Positions 11,311 through 22,600 of a stretch of DNA of 64,000 bases are shown one piece after another. The stretch is from Theocolax elegans (lineage: Eukaryota; Arthropoda; Insecta; Hymenoptera; Cerocephalidae): assembly GCA_026168455.1 (NCBI GenBank), contig CM047431.1:1660598-1724597 (forward strand), in the 5' to 3' direction. Position numbers and translations under genes: made by a program. The notes beneath the pieces were generated by a model. It saw only the letters and a program-made list of their open reading frames with translations. It was not told where the DNA came from and made no database searches. Position 1 is the stretch's first letter; every line of letters begins with the position of its first letter.

Positions 11311-13594
11311 ACGATCTAACTTAATTGTTAATTACATACTATTGTTATTTTAAGTACAATATTATTTCAATAAATGTTAAACACTTTTATCTGCGTAGGC
11401 GAATAGATGGCAGTATGTAGATCTTAAGCGACTAATATGAAATCGGTCTCAGATGCATATCTTGAATGCTGTAGGAGTGGGAGTGACTTGGGTCCACACA
11501 CCAAACATCGACCTGTCGAGCACTTCTATTCTCAATAACGACCATGGAATATACCGCCTAAACCGATATTTATTATTATTTTTATTATTGTATGATTACT
11601 CATATATACATATATATATATCAATTCAAGCACTGTGACGTAACTGTACGCTACTATTGGAGTTTACTAGACAACGACGACAGATATCAAAATTTTGATA
11701 AGAGCCCCACCCCCCCTAAAATCCATCGTTCTATACGATTTGCATATTTGTTCCCACCTATACCATCCATTGTCACTATAGTTAACACATATTCGTATAT
11801 ACAGTATACTAATGTATGTTCACCCTCGCGGTGGTTGGATAAATGATCAAAATTCTAGATCGCCCACTACAGAGACGAGCCACGCACATCCGCAAATGAG
11901 GTTGGCCCTGCTACGAAAACGTTCCAACACCAATAATAGTCGTTACACCGACCATTTCTGGCAGATGAGAGTTCTATCAACGTTGATCGAGTGATACGTA
12001 ACTAAACGAGGCGGCTGCCGATAAATGTTACCAGAGGGAGACGATAAGCTGCCGACGACCATCAAACATGCGACAGTCGGTAATATATTACCCACCATCG
12101 ATAAGGAGTGAAACTGTCTTACCGACATACGGCAAATCTTCCCGAAACAACTTCTCGATCATGAATAGCGTCGACTGGTACCATCTGAAGACTCTTACAA
12201 TGCAACTGTTTATTTATAATTTTGTTTAAACATATAAAGGGACAAGAACTATATGAATATTATTGAATAACACGTATTGCACCAATCGCAAGATGCGATA
12301 AAAAACCAGCGTTACTTATATACATACTTTTTATACTAATATACGCATGCTTATTATAAATGAATGTAATGTTACCATTTAAAATTATTATAAATAAGAA
12401 AGGAATATTTCTAATCACAGGAAACATCAGTAAACAACACCGCGAAACACAAAAACGTCTCTATTTCGAAATTTAACTTAAGCGATCGACTCGAAATTTC
12501 ATATACAACAGACTTTTGTAATAAAGATCCTTTTCCCCTCCCGATAATCAATAATATATTAACGAATATTGTAAAACCAACGAACATAGAACATTCTAGA
12601 AGCATATAGAATAATTATACGACGTAGAAGCCAACGGAATAAATATCATGTATCCTTATAACATCCGGTGTTAGATATCGTCGCCAGTTACGATATTTTC
12701 GCGTAAGGTTTAAGTCAGCGTTTTCGCGCTTGACAACAACGGGCCAATAAAAAGAGACCAACGCTTCTAGAACCTTCTATGTATCGTCACGCGCGACCAA
12801 TCAGACTGAACTATCCCCGCCACGATGCTACTCACGAGCGCAGTGTGCTCGTCGACTCCCGCCAGTGCTCAGACTGCCTTGATACCAAACGGACGTGCAA
12901 TCGCGCCACTCCGATAATCTTCGAACAGTCTTATTCTATTAAGATACAAAGTATATTCTAATTTATACCGATAGTAAGCGGACGCGTTTTAATTACCGTT
13001 CCAGTCAATATTTCATTGTTAATATCGCTTAATTATACTGATTTATATTCGTACGTGCACGAGCACCCGCGACATAACGCGAAGAGTGTACACTAAAAAT
13101 AAATAAATAATCGTACCACTTTATCAGGTTAAAGTTGATTATCGAGTTATTTATTTCATTACTAATCTTTCCTTATATACATAGAAGGAACTAAGTATTA
13201 ATAAAAGTATAACGTCGAGGTAAAGTATATAATTTAAAAACACGGAAAGTAAATATACGTCGGATCATCGAGGAGGACCAGGCTTTCCAATCACGAGAGA
13301 AACAAACTGCATTTTACACGAGGGTTTTGGCACTTCTGCCATCCTGTAAATTCACATAAATAAAGCTTTGCCACACGCTGCCTCATTAAGCTCAACGGAG
13401 GGTCACCACGCCTATCAATCATCGAGAGTACGGGAAAACCGATTTAGTCCCTCCGAGCCACGAGACATCTAATCCCATCTCAAACTTACGAACTGCGTAA
13501 AGTCCGAAGGATTGACCAGTACGTTACACTGGTAAATAACCGTCGACTAAAAAGCCCTCTTTCAATCTAAATTCGTGAGATCTACCTGCGTGAA
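11311..13594. other. Unassigned 2.3-kb stretch inside the Polinton polB
   Basis: PolB coding is lost on both sides of this segment, so it replaces or interrupts polB. It is non-coding, mixed in composition, and includes a CpG-rich 330-bp part (12660-12990) with promoter-like features. I could not define terminal repeats or a target duplication. An LTR or a non-autonomous element is possible. Confidence 0.5.
12764..12778 (+). promoter_or_regulatory. Heat-shock-element-like site
   Basis: The sequence cTTCtaGAAccTTCt has three perfect alternating NGAAN/NTTCN pentamers, the consensus bound by heat shock factor trimers. It lies in a CpG-rich block preceded by AATAAAA and followed by GTCACGCGCGACCAATCA (a CCAAT box). 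Binding is inference. Confidence 0.4.
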
Positions 13595-13687
13595 TTATTT
13601 ATGATACGTACCATCTGATTTATGATTCTTAACACAGTTTTCGCTGAAAAATGTTCTGGAGCAATCTTTGCATACTATACTTTTCTC
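13595..13687 (-). pseudogene. Polinton polB fragment (zinc-binding segment)
   Basis: On the minus strand this continues, without frame change, from 15295 across the solo LTR: KSIVCKDCSRTFFSENC then NHKSDGTYHK and a stop at 13595. Together with the CSAICTGCYVSPAC segment upstream it forms a Cys/His-rich zinc-binding region known in Polinton polymerases. It ends at the boundary of unassigned DNA. Confidence 0.75.
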
Positions 13688-13878
13688 TGTAATGTCGGGC
13701 AGTTTTTTTTATACTTTTATATTAGTCAACAATAACCACGATTTATCCAAAATAAGTGTAAAATAGTATGTTAGTAATGATCTTATTCAAATCTAAACAA
13801 TATATATAATTAGCAGTTAGTTATAAATGTATTCAAATACAATATTCATATGTTATGTATACGCATATATTGTACACG

Positions 13879-14124
13879 CATGAATCACCTATACTTTTCT
13901 CTCTCGCACATAGTCAAATCCTTAGTTCCTTTCCACGCCACCAGACTAGCGCCACTATCACATGAATCACCTATACCTTTCTCTCTCGCACAAAGTCAAA
14001 TCCTTAGTTCCTTTCCACGACACCAGACTAGCGCCACTATCGCATGCATCACCTATACCTTTCTCTCTCGCACAAAGTCAAATCCTTAGTTCCCTTCTGC
14101 ACCACCAGACTAGCGCCACCGTCA
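13879..14124 (+). repeat. Three 82-bp tandem repeats in the LTR
   Basis: Units start with CATG(A/C)ATCACCTATAC at 13879, 13961 and 14043. The same three-unit array occurs in all four LTRs (about 17055-17301, 27070-27316 and 39853-40098). Its position upstream of the TATA box fits U3 enhancer repeats. Confidence 0.88.
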
Positions 14125-14760
14125 ATTCTCCACGCAACCTCTGCCACCTACTCATATGTCATGTTCTCCTAATCCTTTCCCAATAGATTCATGCGTTTCG
14201 CGCCACAATACGTTCTATTAATAATAATCTTATGCATTATGAATTGTATAATGCCGCTAATACTTGCTATTATAACATTTATTTAATATTAAGTTACATA
14301 TACGAATTAATGTCTTTCCACGAACACACTCATGTTTACGAAACTGACTCTCGACTCCGTTAATATTACTATTTAAATATCTTCTTACTCGAATGACTAA
14401 CGTGTTTGACAATAGCATGACTTCACAAAATTGCAATAGTATACACCAAATCACCTAAATAAGTACGTCATCAAAACATTCGCCAAGACAATCAAGAGAC
14501 GCCGAAGATCTCATCAGTTTGTTGACAAAGCCCCACCTCCAACCAATAAGCGGATTCGCAGCCCCATCCGCACACCACCGAAAGGCCGCCCACAGCCAAT
14601 CAAGAGCAGCTCCGCCTTCAAGAACGGCGTACCACGAGATGCGCAGCAGTCGTTCCCCTCCATACCACCTCGAGAGGAGACGCGCATCAACAGTCAGTCG
14701 AGGAGAGTCTTAGTCAGTCGATCGAGCGGACTCGAATAAGTCGGTCTTCATACTCTCACA

Positions 14761-14797
14761 TTTATAAGAGATTGTATCTTCGCGTATATTCAACTAC
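14761..14797 (+). promoter_or_regulatory. LTR core promoter candidate
   Basis: TTTATAAG at 14761 is followed about 30 bp later by TTCAACTA, an initiator-like TCA+1 near 14792. An AATAAA lies about 105 bp further on (near 14900). This order gives a plausible U3/R/U5 division. Inferred from spacing only. Confidence 0.45.
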
Positions 14798-15294
14798 GTT
14801 AAATTTTGTACCTCAGTTCGGACAATAATTACTGTTGTTTTAAATTCGTACCTATTTGTCAAAAGCTATTAATTCTGTGAAATATAATAATGCTATTTTA
14901 AATAAATTGAGTGTAAAATATAAATCTGTGATCTCGTAATTGACTTTATCCGGACTTCCATCCACTATCCCGTGTTTTACAAACTGTTGCGTTAACTCTC
15001 GAAGTCAATCTTCCCGTCATCGTCGTTTTGGACTTTGTTTCGACTCACACATCTTCGTCGTCCTGGATTTGGCTTGGAGGAAGCCGAAATCTTCTCCTGG
15101 TGACAGCTGCTGCCCTACCAATTCACCCTATACACCCTTCACAGGAACTGCTAAGACCTGCCTCGCTCTACCACGGTTCTCGTCAGTAAAAGTTAAGTAA
15201 AGTTATTTAGTTCATTCTTCCGTTTACAAAAATCAAAATCAGTAAAATCCTAACTTTAATTTTTTTTATCTGTAAAATTATCCTGGACACAACA

Positions 15295-15882
15295 TCTCCT
15301 TTTTACAAGCAGGTGAAACATAACAACCCGTACAAATAGCTGAACACGCGTGCTGGTCTACATATTTATATGATTTGTTGCATGAAGTGCCAAAATAGTT
15401 ATTTTTGGCTACACCCGTTTAATTTAAAATCAAATCAAAATGTTTAATTTCATCGTCGTATAATAAATTAATTTCATTCTTTGGCCGTGCCTCCCGTTCA
15501 TTATGCCGTATTAAAGTTTTACGACCATCAAACAGCGGAGCTTCTCCAGACCCAAAATCCTTTTTATCGTAGACGACAATACCTATACCACGGTCCGCAT
15601 AAAAATCTTGAAATTTTTTCAATTCCTCAATCCCGCAACCGTTTTCAGCTACATTAACCGAAGCACCCATTACAAGTTCCAAAGCCTGTTCTTTTTGATA
15701 TGACCTGCGTCCGTCTCTAATCAACTTCCACGTTTCCTTTATTTCCGGTCTGATGTCGTATTTAGTCAAAATAAAGACTTCAATAGCGACCAACGCACGT
15801 GGCAAACATAAATTATCATTATTATTGATTAATAAAAACGACCGATGGCGAACAACATCAATAGTTAAAGGTTTTTGACCGC
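15295..15882 (-). pseudogene. Polinton polB N-terminal fragment
   Basis: Reading on the minus strand, it joins 27529 in frame once one copy of the 4-bp target duplication is discounted. It runs through VVRHRSFLLINNND, then LPRALVAIEVFILTKYD and a long acidic domain ending LYDDEIKHFDLILN. An in-frame TAA follows at 15419-15421. The same frame continues with GVAKNNYFGTSCNKSY and the Cys-rich CSAICTGCYVSPAC, reaching the solo LTR at 15294. These are typical N-terminal segments of Polinton/Maverick pPolB. Apart from the one nonsense codon the frame is clean, so the retroelement insertions fell into a recently intact gene. Confidence 0.8.
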
Positions 15883-17513
15883 TGTTGTGTCCCGGATAAT
15901 TTTACAGATAAAAAAAAAATTAAAGTTATGATTTTACTGATTTTGATTTTTGTAAACGGAAGAATGAACTAAATAACTTTACTTAACTTTTACTGACGAG
16001 AACCGTGGTAGAGCGAGGCAGGTCTTAGCAGTTCCTGTGAAGGGTGTATAGGGTGAATTGGTAGGGCAGCAGCTGTCACCAGGAGAAGATTTCGGCTTCC
16101 TCCAAGCCAAATCCAGGACGACGAAGACGTGTGAGTCGAAACAAAGTCCAAAACGACGATGACGGGAAGATTGATTTCGAGAGTGAACGCAACAGTTTGT
16201 GAAACACGGAATAGTGGATGGAAGTCCGGATAAAGTCAATTACGAGATCACAGATTTATATTTTACACTCAATTTATTTAAAATAGCATAATTATATTTC
16301 ACAGAATTAATAGCTTTTGACAAATAGATACGAATTTAAAACAACAGTAATTATTGTCCGAACTGAGGTACAAAATTTAAAGTAGTTGAAAATACGCGAA
16401 GATACAATCTCTTATACATGTGAGAGTAGGAAGACCGACTTATTCGAGTCCGCTCGATCGACTGACTACGACTCTCCTCGACTGACTGTTGATGCGCGTC
16501 CTCTCTCGAGGTGGTATGGAGGGGAACGACTGCTGCGCATCTTGTGGTACGCCGTTCTTGAAGGCGGAGCTGTTCTTGATTGGTTGTGGGCGGCCCTTCG
16601 GTGGTGTACGGATGGGGCTGCGAATCCACTTATTGGTTGGAGGTGGGGCGTTGTCAGCAAACTGATGAGATCTTCGGCGTCTCTTGATTGTCTTGGCGAA
16701 TGTTTTGATGACGTACTTATTTAGGTTATTTGGTGTATACTATTGCAATTTTGTGAAGTCATGTTATTGTCAAACACATTAGTCATTCGAGTGAGAAGAT
16801 ATTTAAATAGTAATATTAGCGGAGTCGAGAGTCAGTTTCGTAAACATGAGTGTGTTCGTGGAAAGACATTAATTCGTATATGTAACTTAATATTAAATAA
16901 ATGTTATAATAGCAAGTATTAGCGGCATTATACAATTCATAATGCATAAGATTATTATTAGTATAACGTATTGTGGCGCGAAACGCATGAATCTATTGGG
17001 AAAGGTTTAGGAGAACATGACATATGAGTAGGTGGCAGAGGTTGCGTGGAGAATTGACGGTGGCGCTAGTCTGGTGGTGCAGAAGGGAACTAAGGATTTG
17101 ACTTTGTGCGAGAGAGAAAGGTATAGGTGATGCATGCGATAGTGGCGCTAGTCTGGTGTCGTGGAAAGGAACTAATGATTTGACTATGTGCGAGAGAGAA
17201 AGGTATAGGTGATTCATGCGATAGTGGCGCTAGTCTGGTGGCGCGGAAAGGAACTAAGGATTTGACTATGTGCGAGAGAGAAAGGTATAGGTGATTCATG
17301 CGTGTACAATATATGCGTAGACATAACATATGAATATTGTATTTGAATACATTTATAACTAACTGCTAAGTATATATATTGTTATATTTGAATACGATCA
17401 TTACTAACTTACTATATACGATCATTACTAACTTACTATTTTATACTTATTTTGGATAAATCGTGGTTATTGTTGACTAATATAAAAGTATAAAAAAACT
17501 GCCCGACATTACA
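15883..17513 (-). repeat. 3' LTR of the env-bearing Gypsy element
   Basis: On the minus strand it runs from TGTAATGTCGGG (17513) to GGGACACAACA (15883). It contains the three 82-bp repeats. Its first bases supply the stop codon of the envelope ORF. Confidence 0.95.
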
Positions 17514-19590
17514 CCCCCCCGGTTAAGTCAGAAGTCGCTGGTGTGAATGGCACCTGCGGCTTCTTAACGAGAGCGGGTGCTGTGGCAACGTAAAATTGTG
17601 CTCTTGTTTTTTCTAAGTTTTCCGTGATTGATGGATATAATTGCGGAGGCTCATTATGCGAACGTGGTGGCACTTGAGGTTTACTGTTTTCATTTTCATT
17701 TTTTATTTCTTCGAAATTAGCTTCTACATCGGTTTTTTGTTTTTTATTGCTTTTTGGAAGTGAACCTGAACTCATATGTATTATTAAGTTTGCTAGTGCG
17801 CTCCAAAATGCGGCTAAAAGTCTAATACTAAATCCGTATATATTATATATTGCGATTCCATGAATTATAGTGCTGGCTATGTATTTGAGGGAGCCTAATA
17901 TAAACATTATTGACATTACGCCTGCGCTAAATGATCCGAATATAATGAATTTTTGCCATATCTTATTGGATGTTGACTCAGTAAATTTTTCTAATACATT
18001 GTCGTCTATTAAATTTACTAGATTAATATTTGTTGATGGGTTTTCTATTCCCATGGCACTTTGGGCTAAAGAATTTAGTACAGCTGGCTTTTCTGCGGGG
18101 AACATAACAGTTTCTCTTAATTTTTCGAGATCTTCTTGGGAGTATATACCGCTATTTGCGAGTTTACCTGGGTCCGTATATTGCCAAGTGGGTTTGTTTA
18201 ATGGTTGTATGATGTGGGGTATTTCTGCGGTCGTTAATGTAGGTAAAAATTTATACCAAACGTTTTCTATGTTATAAATTGTCGGTAATATAGGATTGCA
18301 TGTGCGTACTGTTCCCATCTGGGTGAGAATATGTGATTTGGGTGTTAAGAAATAACTATCATTGTGGAATGTCACCGGTAATTCTAAGTAACAATGATCG
18401 GTCTTACGGATTTTTACGTTTTCCGGCGTGCATTGAATCAAGTGAGCAACTTCTCCTGCTATTATTGCCATGTATCCTGGTGTTTTCATTATAGAGTAAG
18501 CGAATTCGTCTGGGTTTTGAGTTGACTGTGTTAATGTATTTTGTATTACTTTCCGTTCTAAATTGCATCTGTGAGTCACAATGTCGCGGTATAGTGAATT
18601 TATTTCGCGTTTAATATGTTGGGATAAGAAATTAATTTTTGTATCAAAATATGCAGTTATTTTTACGTCGTGTGGGTCAATAGGATTTTTATTAGCGAAT
18701 GATCTACCGGGATTAGTTTCAAATAAGAATAGATTAGGTTGTTCGGTTTTTATCATTTTATAGCCGCAAATTGTATGTTCTCCCTCATTAGAGAGAGCAA
18801 ATTTAACTCCTAAGGTGTCGTTAGCGTAATAAATTTCTGGGGCCTGTATATTATTGTCACTAGCTTTTGTTACTAAACCTTCATATAAAATTACGTAACG
18901 ATCAAAGTTACATTCCTGTGAATGTAACATAGTCCAAAAAGTGAAATCTTCCGTGTGATCAATGCAACGACCTTCTGTGTATTTACATTTAGTGCCAGAT
19001 CTGAGCGTAAGCTCGTTTCGATCTTTATTTACGGTAGCCGTAAATGACTGTATAGTGATCTCGAGTTTAGCTGTGACTACTACATTCTTATAGATTTGTC
19101 CGTCCGAGATGTAAACCTTGCCTTCACAATTGCCATCCGAATCTACGTATCCGGATAAAATTATATTTCTGCGATTTGTTGCGTTTACTACTAATTTTTC
19201 AACCACGATTTCTCCAAATTTAAATTGTCCGTATTTATGTATATCTTTACAGGCTTCACTCGATACATACTGCATATAGGTGGAATCACCACCTTTTACT
19301 AAACTACTATGTGAATTCATCCCGCAATGTCGTATTGTTTTTTCGACTTTTACTTTACATTGTTCAACAAATATTGGTGCATATTCGGTATATTGTAATA
19401 ATTGTACATATTTTGATTCTAGTGTTGGTGTGAGGTCTTTGAAATCGCATTCACCTACTTTTAACAGAGACACAGTCGTGACGTTGGGTGTTGATGATGT
19501 GCCGCAGTTGTAGCCGACGAGTGCCTCGATGTTTGATAGGTGAAGCAGTACGGTGTTGATGATGAGTAGTGCGGTGACGAGATTCATCAT
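17509..19590 (-). CDS. env: Envelope-like glycoprotein ORF, 693 aa, intact
   Basis: This is a class of membrane glycoprotein expected to mediate membrane fusion when displayed on particles. An N-terminal signal peptide (MMNLVTALLIINTVLLHL) is followed by a Cys-rich ectodomain beginning VGYNCGTSS, with several N-x-S/T sites. Near residues 550-610 lie two hydrophobic stretches (FIIFGSFSAGVMSIMFILG is the first). A polar ~80-residue tail with Pro-rich segments follows. The layout and the CG-x-S...TTVSLLKVGECD region resemble chuvirus-type (negative-strand RNA virus) glycoproteins that insect genomes and LTR elements have captured. That assignment is from memory and needs alignment. The last codons overlap the G7 tract, and the TAA lies inside the LTR. 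It starts 18 bp after the pol stop, so expression probably needs a spliced mRNA. No internal stop or frameshift is seen. Confidence 0.8.
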   Translation of the reverse strand: MMNLVTALLIINTVLLHLSNIEALVGYNCGTSSTPNVTTVSLLKVGECDFKDLTPTLESKYVQLLQYTEYAPIFVEQCKVKVEKTIRHCGMNSHSSLVKGGDSTYMQYVSSEACKDIHKYGQFKFGEIVVEKLVVNATNRRNIILSGYVDSDGNCEGKVYISDGQIYKNVVVTAKLEITIQSFTATVNKDRNELTLRSGTKCKYTEGRCIDHTEDFTFWTMLHSQECNFDRYVILYEGLVTKASDNNIQAPEIYYANDTLGVKFALSNEGEHTICGYKMIKTEQPNLFLFETNPGRSFANKNPIDPHDVKITAYFDTKINFLSQHIKREINSLYRDIVTHRCNLERKVIQNTLTQSTQNPDEFAYSIMKTPGYMAIIAGEVAHLIQCTPENVKIRKTDHCYLELPVTFHNDSYFLTPKSHILTQMGTVRTCNPILPTIYNIENVWYKFLPTLTTAEIPHIIQPLNKPTWQYTDPGKLANSGIYSQEDLEKLRETVMFPAEKPAVLNSLAQSAMGIENPSTNINLVNLIDDNVLEKFTESTSNKIWQKFIIFGSFSAGVMSIMFILGSLKYIASTIIHGIAIYNIYGFSIRLLAAFWSALANLIIHMSSGSLPKSNKKQKTDVEANFEEIKNENENSKPQVPPRSHNEPPQLYPSITENLEKTRAQFYVATAPALVKKPQVPFTPATSDLTGGV
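17514..17520 (-). other. G7 tract abutting the 3' LTR (polypurine-tract position)
   Basis: Seven G on the minus strand lie directly before TGTAATG. This is the plus-strand primer position, but the tract is short and preceded by ACC, unlike the 16-nt purine run of the first Gypsy element. It also encodes the last Gly residues of env. Confidence 0.55.
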
Positions 19591-19608
19591 GAACGTAGTG
19601 ATCTGCAG

Positions 19609-22600
19609 TTATTCGTCGATGGAGGTTCCTGTAACATGAGAAGAGGAGTGATCAATTTCACTCTGTCTTCTAAGACGCGTTAAACGCAATTTGTTCGCAT
19701 GTACAATACGAGTTTTATTATTCTTATAACTTATTTCTATATTAACGCCATTATCGAAAATTCTTAATATTTTATATGGTCCCATATATTCAGGGTTAAA
19801 CGGATTTGTTTTTGGTTCTTGTAAAAGTAGAACCGTATCTCCGACTTTGAACAAACACGGATTTATTTTCTGATCATAATATTCTTTCGATTTTTCTTTC
19901 GAACGAACTAGATTGTCGCGGGCTAATTGCTGTATTTCGCTAAGTTTTTCATGCAATTGGGTAATGTAGTCTAAATAAGTGCCTTCTAGATGATCTTCGG
20001 CTGTGATATTAGCAGATGGTACGCGCGCAATCTTACCGAATATAAGTTCGAATGGGGTAAAGTGAGTTCCCTCGTGTACGCTCGTGTTATACGCAAAAGT
20101 GGCGCATGATAGCCATTCGTCCCACAATCGTTGATTATTTAAATAACATTTTAGATATTGCTTGATTACGTGATGCATTCTTTCAATTGAGCCATGAGAT
20201 TGAGGCCTGTATGCCGTGGTAGTAATGTTTTTAATTTTACAGATTTACGAAACGTTACGTATTAAACTACTTGTAAAATTTTTTCCTTGGTCAGTAAGAA
20301 TTATTTTTGGAGAACCGAATATGAAAACGAGATTGTGTAATAAAGCTGTAGCAATATCCATAGATGTAGCATTTTGTAATGCTACCGTTATGATGTATTT
20401 TGTTAGTAGACATTGCATTGTCAGTATGTAGGTGTTACCTTTAGGTGTTGTAGGTAAAGGTCCAACGATGTCGAGACTGATTTTGTCGAAACTCGATCCT
20501 GGAGTGTCAGTGATCACTAGTGGTTGTTTTACTTTCTTGCGCACTAGCTTGTTCAATTGACACACTCGGCACTTAGATACCACTTCTTGAACTTGTGCTT
20601 TCAATCCGGACCAAAAGAAATCTTGGCGAATTCTCTTATAAGTTTTTGCTACGCCTTTGTGTCCGTTGATTGGTGAAGTGTGAGTATCGATGATCAATTG
20701 TTCTCGTAGGCCGGGATCTGGTATTTTTACTAAGTGTCGACAAATTATAATTTTGACTGGAGTTTCTTTAAACAAGTCTCGTAGAATGTTAAGTATAAGA
20801 ATCCATGGTATGTCGTCGATGGAGTCTGTTTTCGATATTCTGAATGAGCCTAGTTTATGCGTGACGACAAATTCTTTGAGTAAATTGAGCGTAACACGCA
20901 CGTTCTCTGATTCTGTTCGTGAGTGAAGATCTTCCTTGACTGGTAGCGCAAAGAGGTATTTCGTTCCTTGCGTAGCCACGTTTATCTCACCTAAACTGAT
21001 ATTATTGAGTGGAGGCAGATTGCGGCAATCTAAAAGACTATCGGCTCCTTTATCGAGCGGTTCATTTTGTAATGTGACGAAGTAAGCTATGTTATCTTTA
21101 GCCATGAGTAAACCGTCTCTTGATTCGACGATGTTTGGAGCTGGTCTTGGATTTCTTTTGTCGAGTCGATAAGGTATTGACGGAGGATCAAAGATATCAC
21201 TATTGTTGGAGCTTTCTCCGCTATCTGATTGCGTTTCATTTACGTTGGCGGGTTCGTTTGAATCGATATCGCTGTTTACGTTGACTAAACGTTCGTCATC
21301 TTCGTTACCGATTTTGTTTACTTGGTCATGAGTCGGTGTGGAAATGTTTTTGTTAAACTCTTCGTTATCGGTTAGGTTTGCAGATTGCCGTGTTCGATTT
21401 CGTGGAGTAAATATTTCGTCAGTATCAGATGTTAATGTAAATACGTTAGTCATTTCTTGGGTTGGCGGGTTTCTAGATAACGCGTCGGCTACGACGTTTG
21501 TTTTTCCCGGAATATAAACTATTTTATATTCGAATTCTCTGAGCTTAAAATAAAATCTTTTCAATCTTGAAGTTGGTTCTTTAATGTTGTGTAACCAAAT
21601 TAAAGGCTTATGATCAGTATAAAAGGTAAATGTACGACCGAAAAGACAATGTCTAAATTGAAAGGCCGCATCAAGCATCGCGAGTAATTCTTTCTCTATT
21701 ACAGCATATCGAGTTTCCGCGCTTTTTAAGAGTCTTGAATAAAATGCTACAGGGAGATCGGAACCGTTTCTTTTTTGGCTAAGAACTGCGCCGATCGCAT
21801 ATTGCGATGCGTCGGTAGTGACATGAAATTCGAGTGAAAAATCGGGATGTTGGAGAATTGGAGCTTCGCACAACTTTTGAGATAATTGTTTGAAGGCCTT
21901 TTGTTGTTCTTCTTTCCAATTAAAGATACTTTCATTTTTTAGCAAATCAGTAAGCGGTTTGGCGATTTTTGCATAATTAGGTATAAATTTTCTATAATAT
22001 CCCGTTAGTCCAAGGAACTGTTTAATATTTTTCTTCTCTTTCGGTAAAGGGAAGTTTTCAACAGAGTTAATTTTTCTAGGATCAGGTTTTACGCCGTTTG
22101 CTGATATGCTATGACCGAGGTATACGACTTCGGTTCGGTAAAATTGACATTTTTCCGCTTGTAACTTCATGCCTGCGTCGCGTAATCTTCGAACTACCAC
22201 TTCCAATTTTTTATCGTGCTCCTCCAAGGTTTTAGCAAAGATGATGCAATCATCGGCAAATACAAAAATTGAGTTACCTTGTAAGCCTTTGAAGAGAGCA
22301 TCCATCAAAGACTGGAAGGTGGCAGGCGCGTTTTTCAGCCCGAAAGGCATTCGTTTGAATTGATAGTGACCATAAGGGGTCGAAAAAGCGGTATATTTAC
22401 GATCTTGTTTACGCATATTTATTTGGTGAAATCCCGAAGCGAGATCGAGACAAGAAAAATATTTATTTCCGCCTAGACTATCGAGAATATCATTAATATT
22501 TGGTAAAGGATAAGCGTTACTGATTGTTTTTTCATTTATACATCTGTAATCGATGACTAAACGCCATTTCTTCTCTCCCTGTGGACCATCCTTTTTGGGA

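Larger units (their letters stand above)
13688..15294 (+). mobile_element. Solo LTR of the env-bearing Gypsy family (1607 bp)
   Basis: It starts TGTAATGTCGGGCAG and ends TGGACACAACA, matching the LTRs of the full-length element in reverse orientation. It is flanked by a 4-bp target duplication TCTC (13684-13687 and 15295-15298). No internal region is present, so this is the product of LTR-LTR recombination. It interrupts the Polinton polB exactly between two coding segments that remain in frame. It differs from the proviral LTRs at scattered positions. Confidence 0.93.

Noticed and set aside
16351..17329. Short ORFs of 64-112 codons inside LTRs
   Set aside because: They lie on both strands and are repeated only because the LTR is; several come from the 82-bp repeats.
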